NCBI RefSeq assembly: GCF_040409955.1 | Contig: NZ_CP123384.1 | Location: 2,737,501 to 2,801,500 of the forward strand | Source of the DNA: Salipiger sp. H15 | GTDB lineage: Bacteria > Pseudomonadota > Alphaproteobacteria > Rhodobacterales > Rhodobacteraceae | Direction: 5' to 3' | Length of the DNA: 64,000 bases | Shown: in pieces, positions 11,939-22,479 of the stretch | Layout of the letters: the number at the start of each line of letters is the position of its first letter | Position numbering within the stretch: position 1 is the stretch's first letter | Notes under the pieces: model-generated | Told to the model about the DNA's origin: nothing | Seen by the model: only the letters and a program-made list of their open reading frames with translations | Databases searched by the model: none | Translations under genes and position numbers: made by a program

Positions 11939-12409
11939 CTACTCGCAGCTCCAGGCCGCATCGGTGATCGCGGGGTGCTGCATCTGGCTTCCCGCGTCGA
12001 TGCCGAGACGCGCCGCCATGCCGCCGTTGATCTCGAGCACGTATTGCGCGGGCCCGCCGCTGGGGATGCTGGTCTCGTCCCCCGGGATCGCGTTCGCGTG
12101 CACCGAAATCACCACGCCCTGCGCATCCGCGAAGACCATGTCGAGCGGAATCAACGTGTTCTTCATCCAGAAGCTGACGTCATGGGGCTCGTCGTAGACG
12201 AAGAGCATCCCGGCGCTCGAGGGCATGCTCTCGACGAACATCAGCCCCTTGGCCCGCAGCGGTACGGAATCGGCGACAACGACGCCGAAGCGCGCGCTGC
12301 CCCAGTCCCCGCGAAGCTGCAACTCGCCGGGATCGCAAGCGGCCTGAGCCGCCTGCGCTCCCAGCAAGGTCAGCGCCAGAAGGCTCAGTGCACGACCGCG
12401 GTTTCCCAT
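11939..12409 (-). CDS. DUF192 family exported protein
   Basis: A 156-residue protein starting MGNRGRALSL, with a signal peptide (ALSLLALTLLGAQAAQA) and then a DUF192 domain: RAKGLMFVESMPSSAGMLFVYDEPHDVSFWMKNT is split across the family's hallmark RGLM..R and FWMKNTLIPLDMVF motifs. These proteins are small periplasmic beta-barrels of unknown function. The start lies inside the end of the cold shock gene (25-base overlap, same strand), so both are probably read from one transcript. Confidence 0.9.
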   Translation of the reverse strand: MGNRGRALSLLALTLLGAQAAQAACDPGELQLRGDWGSARFGVVVADSVPLRAKGLMFVESMPSSAGMLFVYDEPHDVSFWMKNTLIPLDMVFADAQGVVISVHANAIPGDETSIPSGGPAQYVLEINGGMAARLGIDAGSQMQHPAITDAAWSCE

Positions 12410-12948
12410 GCGCAGACCTCCGTGGCCATCTGGCCCCTCTTGCCCTGGATCACCCGGATGGCGAGCGCCTCCCCGGGCTGCAGATCCGCAAGCCCCGAGC
12501 GCCGCAGCACCTCGATATGGATGAACACGTCCTGGTCGCGGCCGAACACGTTGGCAAAGCCGAAGCCTTTTGCCTTGTCGAACCACTTCACCCGGGCAGG
12601 TTCAAGCGGAGCCGCCTTGATGATCTCGGGATCGATCTCCTCGAAATCTGCAAGGGGCACCCCTGCGGGTGCCTCCGGCGGTTCAATCCGGAACACTTCC
12701 GTCGCCTGAATCCCGCGCTCGGTGCTCTGGATGCTCACTTCGATGCGCGCGGCGTCGGCCACGGAGCTCTGCCCGAAATTGCGCAGCACGTTCGCATGCA
12801 GCAATATGTCGGGTCCTCCCTCGTCCGAGATGACGAAGCCGAACCCCTTCACGGGATCGAACCACTTCACCCGGCCAAGCACGCGCCGCGTTTCACTCTC
12901 TTCTTGTGTCAAATGCGTTTCCACTGGTCGTCTTGCGTATCCCGCCAC
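12385..12948 (-). CDS. Two-domain cold shock protein
   Basis: A 187-residue protein with two cold shock domains joined by an acidic Pro-rich linker. Domain 1 covers about residues 23-88 (VKWFDPVKGFGFV, RNP1 at 34-39) and domain 2 about 118-184 (VKWFDKAKGFGFANVF, DVFIHIEVLR). Such tandem CspA-like proteins of Rhodobacteraceae bind single-stranded nucleic acid. The start is GTG at 12948 with AAGAGG directly upstream. The leader region up to 13030 is AT-rich; TATAAA at 12997-13002 (minus strand) is a plausible -10 box. Confidence 0.9.
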   Translation of the reverse strand: MAGYARRPVETHLTQEESETRRVLGRVKWFDPVKGFGFVISDEGGPDILLHANVLRNFGQSSVADAARIEVSIQSTERGIQATEVFRIEPPEAPAGVPLADFEEIDPEIIKAAPLEPARVKWFDKAKGFGFANVFGRDQDVFIHIEVLRRSGLADLQPGEALAIRVIQGKRGQMATEVCAWETAVVH

Positions 12949-13030
12949 CCTCTTGCGTTAGGGTGACGCGAAATTGCAAGTCATTGAAACCTGTATTTTA
13001 TACCAATCTGCATTTCGTGTAACATGAAAT

Positions 13031-13636
13031 TCAAGGGTTTAGCCGTGTCACTGTCCACTCTTCCGAAACACTTGTGCGCCGCCAGACGAACCGGTCATGC
13101 AACCTGAACGCGCCATCGGCCCAAAATTCAATTTCTACGGGAGTGATGCGAAATCCCCCCCAAAATTCAGGCCGCGGCGGGTTCGGCCCCTTTGTCGCCG
13201 TAATCTTGGCGACTTCCGCCATCAGTGATGCCCGCGACGCGAGAGGCCTGGACTGTTTGGAAGCCCACGCCCCGAGACGTGATTTCAGCGAGCGAGACGC
13301 GTAATATGCGTCGGCCTGCGGGCCATCCTCCTTCAAAACAAGTCCACGAACTCGGACCTGACGCCGCAGTGTTTTCCAGTGTAACACAAAGGCTGCCTTA
13401 CCGCTGCCCAAAATTTCACGCGCCTTAACACTTTCGTAATTGGTGTAGAAAACGAAGGCATCTGCCTCGATTTCCTTCAGCAGCACCATGCGCGCGTTGG
13501 GCATCCCGGTCTCGTCCACGGTCGAGAGCGCGATCGCGTTGGGATCGTTGGGCTCGACCGCCTCGGCCTCGGCCAGCCAGCTGCGCGCGATCGCGAAGGG
13601 ATCGTCACCTGCAAAAATTCCACCGCGATCGCTCAT
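13031..13636 (-). CDS. pdxH: Pyridoxamine 5'-phosphate oxidase
   Basis: A 201-residue FMN-dependent oxidase that makes pyridoxal 5'-phosphate from the pyridoxine or pyridoxamine phosphates. Seen are the family motifs [24 protein letters not shown]-region equivalent [39 protein letters not shown] and the C-terminal [11 protein letters not shown]. The start at 13636 (MSDRGGIF) has AAGGAG seven bases upstream; a longer frame upstream adds only an Arg-rich stretch. The 3' half uses more A/T-ending codons than the 5' half. Confidence 0.95.
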   Translation of the reverse strand: MSDRGGIFAGDDPFAIARSWLAEAEAVEPNDPNAIALSTVDETGMPNARMVLLKEIEADAFVFYTNYESVKAREILGSGKAAFVLHWKTLRRQVRVRGLVLKEDGPQADAYYASRSLKSRLGAWASKQSRPLASRASLMAEVAKITATKGPNPPRPEFWGGFRITPVEIEFWADGAFRLHDRFVWRRTSVSEEWTVTRLNP

Positions 13637-13751
13637 CCGCCGTCTCCTTTTCCCGCCTGCCACTGCCCGCGACACGCGTCCAAACTCTTGATGCCCTCAA
13701 GCCAATCGCCTAAAGGACACGGACAAAATCAATGCCGGGTAGAGGTGAGAG

Positions 13752-14558
13752 ATGTCAAATACTCTGATGGCCGGGAAGCGCGGCCTGATCATGGGTCTCG
13801 CCAACGACAAGTCGATTGCCTGGGGCATCGCGAAGAAACTGCACGAGGCAGGGGCGGAACTCGCCTTCTCCTACCAGGGCGATGCGCTGAAGAAACGCGT
13901 CGATCCGCTGGCCGAGCAACTGGGCTCGGACATCGTGCTGCCCTGCGACGTCTCGGACGAGGGCTCGATCGACGCGCTGTTCGACGGGCTGAAAGAGCGC
14001 TGGGACAACCTCGATTTCGTGGTCCACGCCATCGGCTTCTCGGACAAGAACGAGCTGCGGGGCCGCTATGTCGACACCAGCCGCGCCAACTTCAACCTCA
14101 CCATGGACATCTCGGTCTACAGCTTCACCGCGGTGATGCAGCGCGCCGAGAAGATGATGAACAACGGTGGCTCGGCGCTCACCCTCACCTATTACGGTGC
14201 CGAGCGGATCATGCCCCATTACAACGTGATGGGCGTGGCCAAGGCGGCGCTCGAGGCGTCGGTGCGCTATCTCGCCGAGGATCTCGGCAAGGACGGCATC
14301 CGGGTCAACGCCATCTCGGCCGGCCCGATCAAGACGCTGGCCGCCTCGGGCATCGGCGACTTCCGCTACATCATGAAGTGGAACGAGTACAACTCGCCGC
14401 TGCGCCGCAACGTGACCATTGACGACGTCGGCGGATCGGCGCTCTACCTGCTCTCCGATCTGGGCGCAGGCGTGACCGGCGAGACGCACCACGTCGACGC
14501 GGGCTACCATGTCGTCGGCATGAAGGCCGTCGACGCGCCCGACATCTCGAAGGGCTGA
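13752..14558 (+). CDS. fabI: Enoyl-[acyl-carrier-protein] reductase (NADH)
   Basis: A 268-residue short-chain dehydrogenase-fold enzyme performing the last reduction in each fatty acid elongation round. It has the FabI nucleotide motif [13 protein letters not shown] near the N-terminus, [11 protein letters not shown], and the catalytic Tyr157 and Lys164 spaced Y-x6-K in YNVMGVAK, then [12 protein letters not shown]. The start follows an AGAGG ribosome-binding site. This is the target class of triclosan-type inhibitors. Monocistronic or followed by gpt after 64 bases. Confidence 0.96.
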   Translation: MSNTLMAGKRGLIMGLANDKSIAWGIAKKLHEAGAELAFSYQGDALKKRVDPLAEQLGSDIVLPCDVSDEGSIDALFDGLKERWDNLDFVVHAIGFSDKNELRGRYVDTSRANFNLTMDISVYSFTAVMQRAEKMMNNGGSALTLTYYGAERIMPHYNVMGVAKAALEASVRYLAEDLGKDGIRVNAISAGPIKTLAASGIGDFRYIMKWNEYNSPLRRNVTIDDVGGSALYLLSDLGAGVTGETHHVDAGYHVVGMKAVDAPDISKG

Positions 14559-14622
14559 GCCCTTCACGCATCGAGGGCCTCGCCCTTCCGACCGACGACA
14601 GACATCCGACAGGGAGAGCCCC

Positions 14623-15144
14623 ATGCCCGAGATGACCGACCGCCTGCCCCATGAAAAGGGCTTCCACGTCAGCTGGGACCAGCTACACCGCGACAGCCGT
14701 GCGCTGGCCTGGCGCCTGCAGGGCCACGGCCCCGAGTCCGATGACGGCAACTGGCGCGCCGTCGTCGCGATCACCCGCGGCGGCATGGCCCCGGCGATGA
14801 TCGTCGCACGCGAGCTCAACATCCGCATGGTCGATACGATCTCGGTCAAGAGCTACAACCACCAGGAGCAGTCCGAGCCCAAGGTCATCAAGTTCCCCGA
14901 CATGGACGTGATGGGCGACGGCACCGGCGTGCTGATCATCGACGACCTCGTCGACACCGGCCGCACGCTCGAAGTGGTGCGCCGTCACCTGCCCAAGGCG
15001 CATGTGGCCACCGTCTACGCCAAGCCGATGGGCCGCGCGCAGGTCGACAGCTTCATCACCGAGGTTAGCCAGGACACGTGGATCTTCTTCCCCTGGGACA
15101 TGGCGCTGCAATACGTCAAGCCGTTCCACGGCACCGCGGACTGA
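14623..15144 (+). CDS. gpt: Xanthine-guanine phosphoribosyltransferase
   Basis: A 173-residue purine salvage enzyme converting guanine or xanthine with PRPP to the nucleotide. The PRPP loop [11 protein letters not shown] is at about residues 105-115, and the N-terminal [14 protein letters not shown] and C-terminal [12 protein letters not shown] segments (including the Trp that stacks on the purine) match XGPRT. Likely peripheral cytoplasmic. A strong terminator follows 20 bases after the stop. Confidence 0.93.
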   Translation: MPEMTDRLPHEKGFHVSWDQLHRDSRALAWRLQGHGPESDDGNWRAVVAITRGGMAPAMIVARELNIRMVDTISVKSYNHQEQSEPKVIKFPDMDVMGDGTGVLIIDDLVDTGRTLEVVRRHLPKAHVATVYAKPMGRAQVDSFITEVSQDTWIFFPWDMALQYVKPFHGTAD

Positions 15145-15163
15145 TCCCGCTCGGGTTTCGAAC

Positions 15164-15198
15164 AAGGGGGGCGCGGCCATGACGGCCGCGCCCCTTTT
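15164..15198 (+). terminator. Terminator after gpt
   Basis: An 11-bp GC-rich stem (15168-15178 with 15184-15194), loop ATGAC, followed by TTTT. A convergent gene ends 28 bases beyond it, so it may act for gpt in one direction and the partner in the other (AA tract at 15164-15165 on the far side). Confidence 0.85.
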
Positions 15199-15225
15199 CG
15201 ATTCCGCGCTGGCGGTCGGTCCGGC

Positions 15226-16107
<882 letters not shown>

Positions 16108-16161
16108 GGTCTTTCCTTTCCGTGGCCCCCTGCTCTGGCGCAGAGTTCCGATTCGAGATAT

Positions 16162-16178
16162 GGTCTCATAAATAGACC
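16162..16178. promoter_or_regulatory. Candidate operator between the SDR gene and the HxlR regulator
   Basis: GGTCT and AGACC form an inverted repeat spaced by seven AT-rich bases, within the 104-base divergent intergenic region. HxlR-family dimers bind short spaced palindromes of this sort at divergent promoters. Assignment rests on position and symmetry only. Confidence 0.45.
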
Positions 16179-16211
16179 GACTATTCCGACCTCGTAAGGA
16201 GGCACTTTCAC

Positions 16212-16649
16212 ATGACAAGGTTACACGCAGGGAACCTCGACCTGAGCGATCCGGTCCGCGCCATGCTCGACAGCATGGCCGCCTGGACCGGCGCGCCCGA
16301 GGACGAGGCGCAATGCCCGGTGCGCGACGTGCTCGACCGGGTGGGCCAGAAGTGGACGCTGCTGATCCTCGTCGCCCTCGAACGCTCGCCAAAGCGATTT
16401 TCCCAGCTGCAACGGCATGTTGGAGACATTTCCAAACGCATGCTCACGCAGACGCTGCGGCAGCTGGAACGCGACGGGCTGGTGTCGCGGCAGGTGTTCC
16501 CGACCAAGCCGCCCTCGGTGGAATACGCCCTGACCGACCTTGGCCGCTCCTCGCTCGCGCCGATCGGCGCGCTGCTGGTCTGGGCCGATGCCAACCACGA
16601 CGCGATCCGTGCCGCGCGCGAGAGTTTTGACGCGGAGGAAGCTGCCTGA
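16212..16649 (+). CDS. HxlR-family winged-helix transcriptional regulator
   Basis: A 145-residue regulator with the HxlR layout: [22 protein letters not shown], then [32 protein letters not shown] and VEYALTDLG. Cys35 (in QCPV) is at the position of the redox- or electrophile-sensing Cys of YodB/QorR/HypR-type members, which suits control of the divergent quinone-oxidoreductase-like gene. AAGGAGG lies upstream of the ATG. Confidence 0.92.
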   Translation: MTRLHAGNLDLSDPVRAMLDSMAAWTGAPEDEAQCPVRDVLDRVGQKWTLLILVALERSPKRFSQLQRHVGDISKRMLTQTLRQLERDGLVSRQVFPTKPPSVEYALTDLGRSSLAPIGALLVWADANHDAIRAARESFDAEEAA

Positions 16650-16712
16650 GGGCTCTTCCCCCTGATCGTGCCCGCTGCTAGCGTCCGCCCAACATTCAGG
16701 GAGAGACGTGAA

Positions 16713-17927
16713 ATGACCAGCAAGAGCCGCACCCAGACCACCTTCGCCCCGCCGGTGATGGAGGCGCGGCGCTGGCTCGACGGCGTCGAGTTCTCTGCCG
16801 ATCGCCCTCTGATCAACGTCAGCCAGGCCGCCCCCATCGACCCGCCGCCCGCGCCGCTGATCGCCGCCATGGGTGAGGCGCTGTCCGATCCCGCGACGCA
16901 TCTCTACGGCCCGGTGCTGGGCATGCCCGAGCTGCGCGAGGAGCTGGCGCGCCATTGGTCGGCCCATTACGGCGCAAATGTGGCGGCGGAAAACATCGCG
17001 ATTACATCTGGTTGCAACCAGGCCTTCGCAGCCTGCATCAGCGCGCTCTGCGGTGAGGGCGACGAGGTCCTGCTGCCGACGCCCTGGTATTTCAACCACA
17101 AAATGTGGCTCGACATGTCCGGCGTCACCACCGTACCGCTGCCGACCGACGCCGAACTGCTGCCTCAGATCGCCACGGCCGCTTCGCTCATCACCTCAAG
17201 AACCCGCGCCATCGTGCTGGTCTCGCCGAACAATCCCGGCGGCAAGGAATACCCGGCCGAAACGCTGCGCGGCTTCTTCGAGCTTGCGCGCCGGCACAAT
17301 CTCAAGCTGATCGTCGACGAGACCTACAAGGATTTCGACAGCCGCTCCGGCGCGCCGCACGACCTGCTGAACGCCGCCGAGGGCCGCGACACGCTGATCC
17401 AGCTCTACAGCTTCTCCAAGGCCTACCGCCTGACCGGCCACCGCGTCGGCGCGATCATCGCGGATGAGAGCCTGCTGCCCGAGGTCGAGAAATTCCTCGA
17501 TACCGTAACCATTTGCGCGACACAGCTCGGGCAACGCGCGGCGCTCTGGGGGCTGCAGAACCTCGGGCAGTGGGTGGCGAGCGAGCGCGACGAGATCCTC
17601 GACCGCCGCGCCGCCATCGAGGACAACATGCCGCGGCTCGAGCGCAAGGGCTGGAAGCTGCTCGGGCTCGGCGCCTATTTCGCCTATCTCGAGCATCCGT
17701 TCGAGGGCAGCTCGGCGCAGCTGGCGCAGAAACTGGTGCAGGAAGCCGGGGTGCTGACCCTGCCCGGCACCATGTTCATGCCCGAGTCCGACCCGCGCGG
17801 CGCGCGGCAGTTCCGCCTCGCCTTCGCCAACGTGAACCGGGCCGAGATCGGCGTGCTCTTCGACCGGCTCGAGGCGCTCGACTGGCCGCTCGAGTCTGCC
17901 CTTGCGACCGCGAGCCTCGCCCAGTAA
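16713..17927 (+). CDS. Class I/II PLP-dependent aminotransferase
   Basis: A 404-residue fold-type I aminotransferase. The cofactor lysine is Lys236 in YSFSKAYRLTGHRVG; other hallmarks are GCNQAFAACISAL, LVSPNNPGG, IVDETYKDF and the C-terminal FRLAFANVNRAEI, whose Arg binds the substrate carboxylate. The start MTSKSRTQTTF at 16713 has GGGAGA upstream. The amino acid substrate is not determined. It lies between an HxlR regulator and ppiD, with no sign of being in either transcript. Confidence 0.92.
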   Translation: MTSKSRTQTTFAPPVMEARRWLDGVEFSADRPLINVSQAAPIDPPPAPLIAAMGEALSDPATHLYGPVLGMPELREELARHWSAHYGANVAAENIAITSGCNQAFAACISALCGEGDEVLLPTPWYFNHKMWLDMSGVTTVPLPTDAELLPQIATAASLITSRTRAIVLVSPNNPGGKEYPAETLRGFFELARRHNLKLIVDETYKDFDSRSGAPHDLLNAAEGRDTLIQLYSFSKAYRLTGHRVGAIIADESLLPEVEKFLDTVTICATQLGQRAALWGLQNLGQWVASERDEILDRRAAIEDNMPRLERKGWKLLGLGAYFAYLEHPFEGSSAQLAQKLVQEAGVLTLPGTMFMPESDPRGARQFRLAFANVNRAEIGVLFDRLEALDWPLESALATASLAQ

Positions 17928-17977
17928 ACCCGGGCGCATAAAACAGACGCCAATAACGGACGATCGGGAGGCAGCGC

Positions 17978-19825
17978 ATGGCACGCGGCAAGAGCAGCTT
18001 CGGCAAGACCCTGGTATGGGGCCTGCTGATCCTCGTGGTGATGGGCTTCGGCGCCTTCGGCACGGTGAATTTCAGCGGCGGCATGCGCGGCATCGGCAAG
18101 GTCGGCGACACCGAGATCTCGGTGAACGACTACACCCGCGCCCTGCAGACCGAGATGCGCGCCTTCGAGGCGCAGACCGGCCAGCCGATGACGCTGGACC
18201 AGGCGCAGCAGTTCGGTCTCGACCGGCAGGTGCTGGCGCAGGTGGTGACCAATGCCGCGCTCGACGACGAGGCGGCGCGGATCGGCCTTTCGGCCGGTGA
18301 CGACCAGGTCGCCGAGGCGCTGAGCGAGGTGAAGGCCTTCCAGGGTCCCGACGGCAAGTTCAGCCGCGAGAGCTATGCCTACGCGCTGCGCAACGCCGGG
18401 CTCACCGAGGCCGAGTTCGAGGCCGGGCTGCGCAGCGAAAGCGCCCGCAACCTGCTGAACTCCGCCGTCTATTCCGGCACCACCCTGCCCGACACCTATG
18501 TCGACACGCTGCTCGGCTGGGCTGGCGAGACCCGTGATTTCACCTGGGCGCGCCTCGACGGCGCCGCGCTGCAGACCGGCCTTCCGGAAGCGACCGATGC
18601 AGAGCTGCAGGCCTGGTACGAGGCGCATGTGGACCAGTTCACCCTGCCCGAGACCAAGGTCATCACCTACGCCTGGATCACCCCCGGCATGATCGTCGAC
18701 AGCGTCGAGCTGGACGAGGCCACCCTGCGCGCCGCCTATGAAGAGCGCAGCGCCGAGTTCAACCTGCCCGAGCGCCGCCTCGTCGAGCGCCTGGTCTTCG
18801 GCAACGAGGCCGAGGCGCAGGACGCCAAGGAACGGCTCGACGCGGGCAAGATCGACTTCGAGGGGCTGGTCGAGGAACGCGGGCTGCAGCTTGCCGACAC
18901 CGACATGGGCGACATGACCAAGCAGGCGCTCGGCGAGGCCGGCGACGGCGTCTTCTCGATCGACACCGGCGAGGTTGCGGGCCCGCTGCCCTCGAACTTC
19001 GGCCCGGCGCTCTACCGCGTCAACGCCATCCTGCACGCCCAGCAGACCCCCTTCGAGGAGGCCGTGCCGATGATGCGCGACGAGCTGGCGCTGGACCGCG
19101 CCCGCCGCGTGATCGAGGGCATGGCGCAGAGCCTCGATGACGAGCTCGCCGGCGGCGCGACGCTGGAAGAGCTGGCCAAGGACACCGAGATGGAACTCGG
19201 CAAGATCGACTGGACCGAGCAGAGCGACGAGGCCATCGCCGGCTACGACGCCTTCCGCGAGGCGGCCGAGAAGGTCGCCGAGGACGATTACCCGGCGATC
19301 ACCGAGCTTGGCGACGGCGGCCTCTTCGCGCTGCGCCTCGACGAGATCCGCGCCCCGGCCCCGCGTCCCTTCGACGAGGTGAAGGCCGAGGTTGCCGCCG
19401 GCTGGGACAAGGACAAGACCACCGAGCTGCTGGTCGCGCAGGCCGACGGCCTTGCGCAGCAGCTGGCGGGCGGCACGGGCTTTGCCGACCTCGGCCTCGA
19501 GCCCATGCAGGAACAGGGCCTGACCCGCGACGCACAGATCCCGGACCTGCCCGCCGGGCTGCTCGAGGCGGCCTTCGAGATGAAGTCCGGCGAGGCGCGC
19601 GCGCTTCCGGGCGACGGTTCGGCGCTGGTGATCCATCTCGACGCGGTGACCCCGGTCGACCGCGAGAGCGATGCCTCGAAGCAGCTCGAGGGCCTGCTCA
19701 AGGACCGCGCCGCAAGCAGCGTCGCGCAGGATCTCTTCCGCGCCTTCGTCACCGACATTCAGGAGCGCGCCGGGGTCAGCATCGACCAGCAGGCGGTGAA
19801 CGCCGTCCACACCAACTTCCGGTAA
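17978..19825 (+). CDS. ppiD: PpiD-like membrane-anchored peptidyl-prolyl isomerase/chaperone
   Basis: A 615-residue protein with one N-terminal membrane anchor (residues about 11-30, VWGLLILVVMGFGAFG), then a SurA_N-3 chaperone domain and a central parvulin-like domain (about 250-370), followed by a long acidic helical C-terminus. PpiD proteins sit on the periplasmic side of the inner membrane and help newly exported outer membrane proteins at the Sec translocon. The start has GGGAGGCAGC upstream. It runs directly into trpE (four bases between), a pairing common in Rhodobacteraceae. Confidence 0.9.
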   Translation: MARGKSSFGKTLVWGLLILVVMGFGAFGTVNFSGGMRGIGKVGDTEISVNDYTRALQTEMRAFEAQTGQPMTLDQAQQFGLDRQVLAQVVTNAALDDEAARIGLSAGDDQVAEALSEVKAFQGPDGKFSRESYAYALRNAGLTEAEFEAGLRSESARNLLNSAVYSGTTLPDTYVDTLLGWAGETRDFTWARLDGAALQTGLPEATDAELQAWYEAHVDQFTLPETKVITYAWITPGMIVDSVELDEATLRAAYEERSAEFNLPERRLVERLVFGNEAEAQDAKERLDAGKIDFEGLVEERGLQLADTDMGDMTKQALGEAGDGVFSIDTGEVAGPLPSNFGPALYRVNAILHAQQTPFEEAVPMMRDELALDRARRVIEGMAQSLDDELAGGATLEELAKDTEMELGKIDWTEQSDEAIAGYDAFREAAEKVAEDDYPAITELGDGGLFALRLDEIRAPAPRPFDEVKAEVAAGWDKDKTTELLVAQADGLAQQLAGGTGFADLGLEPMQEQGLTRDAQIPDLPAGLLEAAFEMKSGEARALPGDGSALVIHLDAVTPVDRESDASKQLEGLLKDRAASSVAQDLFRAFVTDIQERAGVSIDQQAVNAVHTNFR

Positions 19826-19829
19826 GACC

Positions 19830-21344
19830 ATGGCCTCTCTGACCCCCACCTACGAGGATTTCGCCCGCGCCTACGAGGCGGGCGAGAACCAGGTCGTCTA
19901 CACAAGGCTTGCCGCCGACCTCGACACGCCGGTGTCGCTGATGCTGAAGCTGACCGGCGCGGCCAAGGACGCCTTCATGCTGGAATCGGTCACCGGCGGC
20001 GAGGTGCGCGGGCGCTACTCGATCATCGGCATGAAGCCCGACCTCGTCTGGAAGTGCCACGGCACCGAGGCACGGCTGAACCGCCAGGCGCGCTTCGATC
20101 CCGAGGCCTTCGAGGAGGAAACGCTCGATCCGCTCGCCTCGCTGCGCGCGCTGATCGCCGAGAGCAGGATCGACCTGCCCGAGGACCTGCCGCAGGCCGC
20201 GGCGGGTCTTTTCGGCTATCTCGGCTATGACATGATCCGTCTGGTCGAGCGCCTGCCCAACGTGAACCCCGATCCGCTCGGCCTGCCCGACGCTGTGATG
20301 CTGCGCCCCTCGGTGGTCGCGGTGCTGGACGGGGTGAAGGGCGAGGTGACGGTCGTCGCCCCCGCCTGGGTGCAGTCGGGCCTTTCCGCCCGCGCCGCCT
20401 ATGCGCAGGCCGCCGAGCGGGTGATGGATGCCGTCCGCGACCTCGAGCGCGCCCTGCCGCAGGCGGGCCGCGAGCTGGGCGAGGCCCGCGAGATCGGCGA
20501 GCCGGTCTCGAACTTCACGCGCGAGAGCTACAAGGCCGCGGTCGAGAAGGCCAAGGACTACATCCGCGCGGGCGACATCTTCCAGGTGGTGCCGGCGCAG
20601 CGCTGGACGCAGGACTTCCCGCTGCCGCCCTTCTCGCTCTACCGCAGCTTGCGCCGGACCAACCCGTCGCCCTTCATGTTCTACTTCAACTTCGGCGGCT
20701 TCCAGGTGATCGGCGCATCGCCCGAGATCCTCGTGCGGGTCTTCGGCCGCGAGGTCACCATCCGCCCGATCGCCGGCACCCGCCCGCGCGGCGCGACCCC
20801 CGAGGAGGATCGGGCGCTCGAGGCCGACCTGCTGGCGGACAAGAAGGAACTGGCCGAGCACCTTATGCTGCTCGACCTCGGCCGCAACGACACCGGCAAG
20901 GTCTCGAAGATCGGCACCGTGCGCCCGACCGAGCAGTTCACCATCGAGCGCTACAGCCACGTGATGCACATCGTGTCGAACGTGGTGGGCGAGCTGGCCG
21001 AGGACCAGGACGCGCTCTCGGCCTTCTTCGCCGGCATGCCCGCGGGCACCGTCTCGGGTGCCCCCAAGGTGCGCGCGATGGAAATCATCGACGAGCTGGA
21101 ACCCGAGAAGCGCGGCGTCTACGCCGGCGGCGTCGGCTATTTCAGCGCCGGCGGCGACATGGACATGTGCATCGCCCTGCGCACCGCCATCGTGAAGGAC
21201 GAGAAGCTCTACATCCAGGCGGGCGGCGGGGTGGTCTACGACAGCGACCCCGAGGCCGAGTACATGGAGACCGTCCACAAGTCGAACGCCATCCGGCGCG
21301 CGGCGGCGGACGCGGCGCGCTTCACCGGCTCGGGCAATGCCTGA
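19830..21344 (+). CDS. trpE: Anthranilate synthase component I
   Basis: A 504-residue chorismate-utilising enzyme that makes anthranilate, using ammonia delivered by TrpG. Seen are the tryptophan-feedback LLES-type motif MLESVTGGEVRGRYSIIG and the chorismate core (SPEILVRVFGREVTIRPIAGT, DLGRNDTGKV, VSGAPKVRAMEIIDELE, YAGGVGYF). The glutaminase partner trpG lies 9.3 kb downstream rather than next to it, so the trp pathway is split in two operons. It starts four bases after ppiD. Confidence 0.96.
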   Translation: MASLTPTYEDFARAYEAGENQVVYTRLAADLDTPVSLMLKLTGAAKDAFMLESVTGGEVRGRYSIIGMKPDLVWKCHGTEARLNRQARFDPEAFEEETLDPLASLRALIAESRIDLPEDLPQAAAGLFGYLGYDMIRLVERLPNVNPDPLGLPDAVMLRPSVVAVLDGVKGEVTVVAPAWVQSGLSARAAYAQAAERVMDAVRDLERALPQAGRELGEAREIGEPVSNFTRESYKAAVEKAKDYIRAGDIFQVVPAQRWTQDFPLPPFSLYRSLRRTNPSPFMFYFNFGGFQVIGASPEILVRVFGREVTIRPIAGTRPRGATPEEDRALEADLLADKKELAEHLMLLDLGRNDTGKVSKIGTVRPTEQFTIERYSHVMHIVSNVVGELAEDQDALSAFFAGMPAGTVSGAPKVRAMEIIDELEPEKRGVYAGGVGYFSAGGDMDMCIALRTAIVKDEKLYIQAGGGVVYDSDPEAEYMETVHKSNAIRRAAADAARFTGSGNA

Positions 21345-21819
21345 CCGCTCGGCGGTGACGATCCGCGCGGCCACCCGCGCGGACGTGCCGGGCCTTTCGG
21401 TCATGCTGCAGGAGCTTGTCGCCGCCGGAAAGCGCACGCGCCCGGCGGACGAGGATTTCGTGCTGGCGACCTACGTGGCGCATCCGGACGGGATCAGCTG
21501 TTTTGTCGCCGAGGCCGGGGACGGGCAGCTTCTCGGCTTGCAGGCGCTGTCGCTGGCCGGGGCGGTCAATCCCTACGGCACGCCCGAGGGCTGGGGCATC
21601 ATCGGCACCCATGTCTCGCCCGACGCCGCCCGCCGCGGCGTCGGCAAGGGGCTTTTCGCCGCCACCCGCGCGGCGGCGCAGGCGGCGGGTCTTCCCGCCA
21701 TAGAGGCCTATATCGGCGCGGCCAATGCCGAGGGCCTCGGCTATTACGACGCCATGGGCTTCCGCACCTGGCGCACGCCCGAGGGCGTCGTCTGCAAGCG
21801 CCACGACCTGCCCGCCTGA
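21337..21819 (+). CDS. GNAT-family N-acetyltransferase
   Basis: A 160-residue acetyltransferase; the start overlaps the trpE stop by eight bases, so it is translationally coupled to it. The acetyl-CoA motif is GTHVSPDAARRGVGKGLFAAT (R-x-x-G-x-G/A pattern RRGVGK) and the C-terminal strand-helix YIGAANAEGLGYYDAMGFRTWRT is typical. The substrate is unknown; its position after trpE is probably not functional. Confidence 0.87.
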   Translation: MPDRSAVTIRAATRADVPGLSVMLQELVAAGKRTRPADEDFVLATYVAHPDGISCFVAEAGDGQLLGLQALSLAGAVNPYGTPEGWGIIGTHVSPDAARRGVGKGLFAATRAAAQAAGLPAIEAYIGAANAEGLGYYDAMGFRTWRTPEGVVCKRHDLPA

Positions 21820-21878
21820 AGCTGCACCAAGATTTCCCCGCCCCGGTCTGCTAAGCTTGCCGCGAGGGGGGAACGGGC

Positions 21879-22472
21879 ATGGCCGCCATAGATTTCTGGT
21901 ATTCCATCGGCAGCACCTACAGCTACCTCACCGTGATGCGCCTGCCCGCCGTGGCCGAGGCCGAGGGCCTCGAGTTCCGCTGGCGGCCCTTCAACGTGCG
22001 GCACGTCATGCTCAGCCAGAACAACGTGCCCTTCCGCGACAAGCCGGTGAAGACCGCCTACATGTGGCGCGACATCGCCCGCCGGGCCGAGCGCTACGGA
22101 CGCTCGCCGATCCTGCCCGCGCCCTATCCGCTGGCGGGGCTGGTCTTTGCCAACGAGATCGCTCACCTCGGGATGACCGAGGGCTGGGGCATCGACTACA
22201 CCCGCGCCACCTACCGGCGCTGGTTCGAGAAGGGCGAGCCCGCGGGCGAGGAGCCGAACCTCTCGGAATCCCTGCGCGAGATCGGCCAGGACCCGGAGCG
22301 GGTGATCGAGCGCGCCGGGTCGGAGGAGATCGTCCACGCCCTCGCCAGCGCCACCGCCGATGCGATGACGCTGGGGATCTTCGGCTCGCCCACCTTTGCC
22401 GTCGGGCGCGAGATCTTCTGGGGCGATGACCGGCTCGACGACGCCATCGCCTGGGCGCGGCGCAAGCGCTGA
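21879..22472 (+). CDS. DSBA-like thioredoxin-fold protein, 2-hydroxychromene-2-carboxylate isomerase family
   Basis: A 197-residue glutathione-transferase kappa-like protein. It starts DFWYSIGSTYSYLTVMRLP, where the Ser of the first SxxS element replaces the CxxC of true DsbA, and continues with WRPFNVR and a C-terminal IFGSPTFAVGREIFWGDDRLDDAI block typical of the chromene-carboxylate isomerases. These are usually glutathione-dependent isomerases of aromatic degradation, but no such pathway lies nearby, so the substrate is open. Confidence 0.85.
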   Translation: MAAIDFWYSIGSTYSYLTVMRLPAVAEAEGLEFRWRPFNVRHVMLSQNNVPFRDKPVKTAYMWRDIARRAERYGRSPILPAPYPLAGLVFANEIAHLGMTEGWGIDYTRATYRRWFEKGEPAGEEPNLSESLREIGQDPERVIERAGSEEIVHALASATADAMTLGIFGSPTFAVGREIFWGDDRLDDAIAWARRKR

Positions 22473-22479
22473 GCGCGCC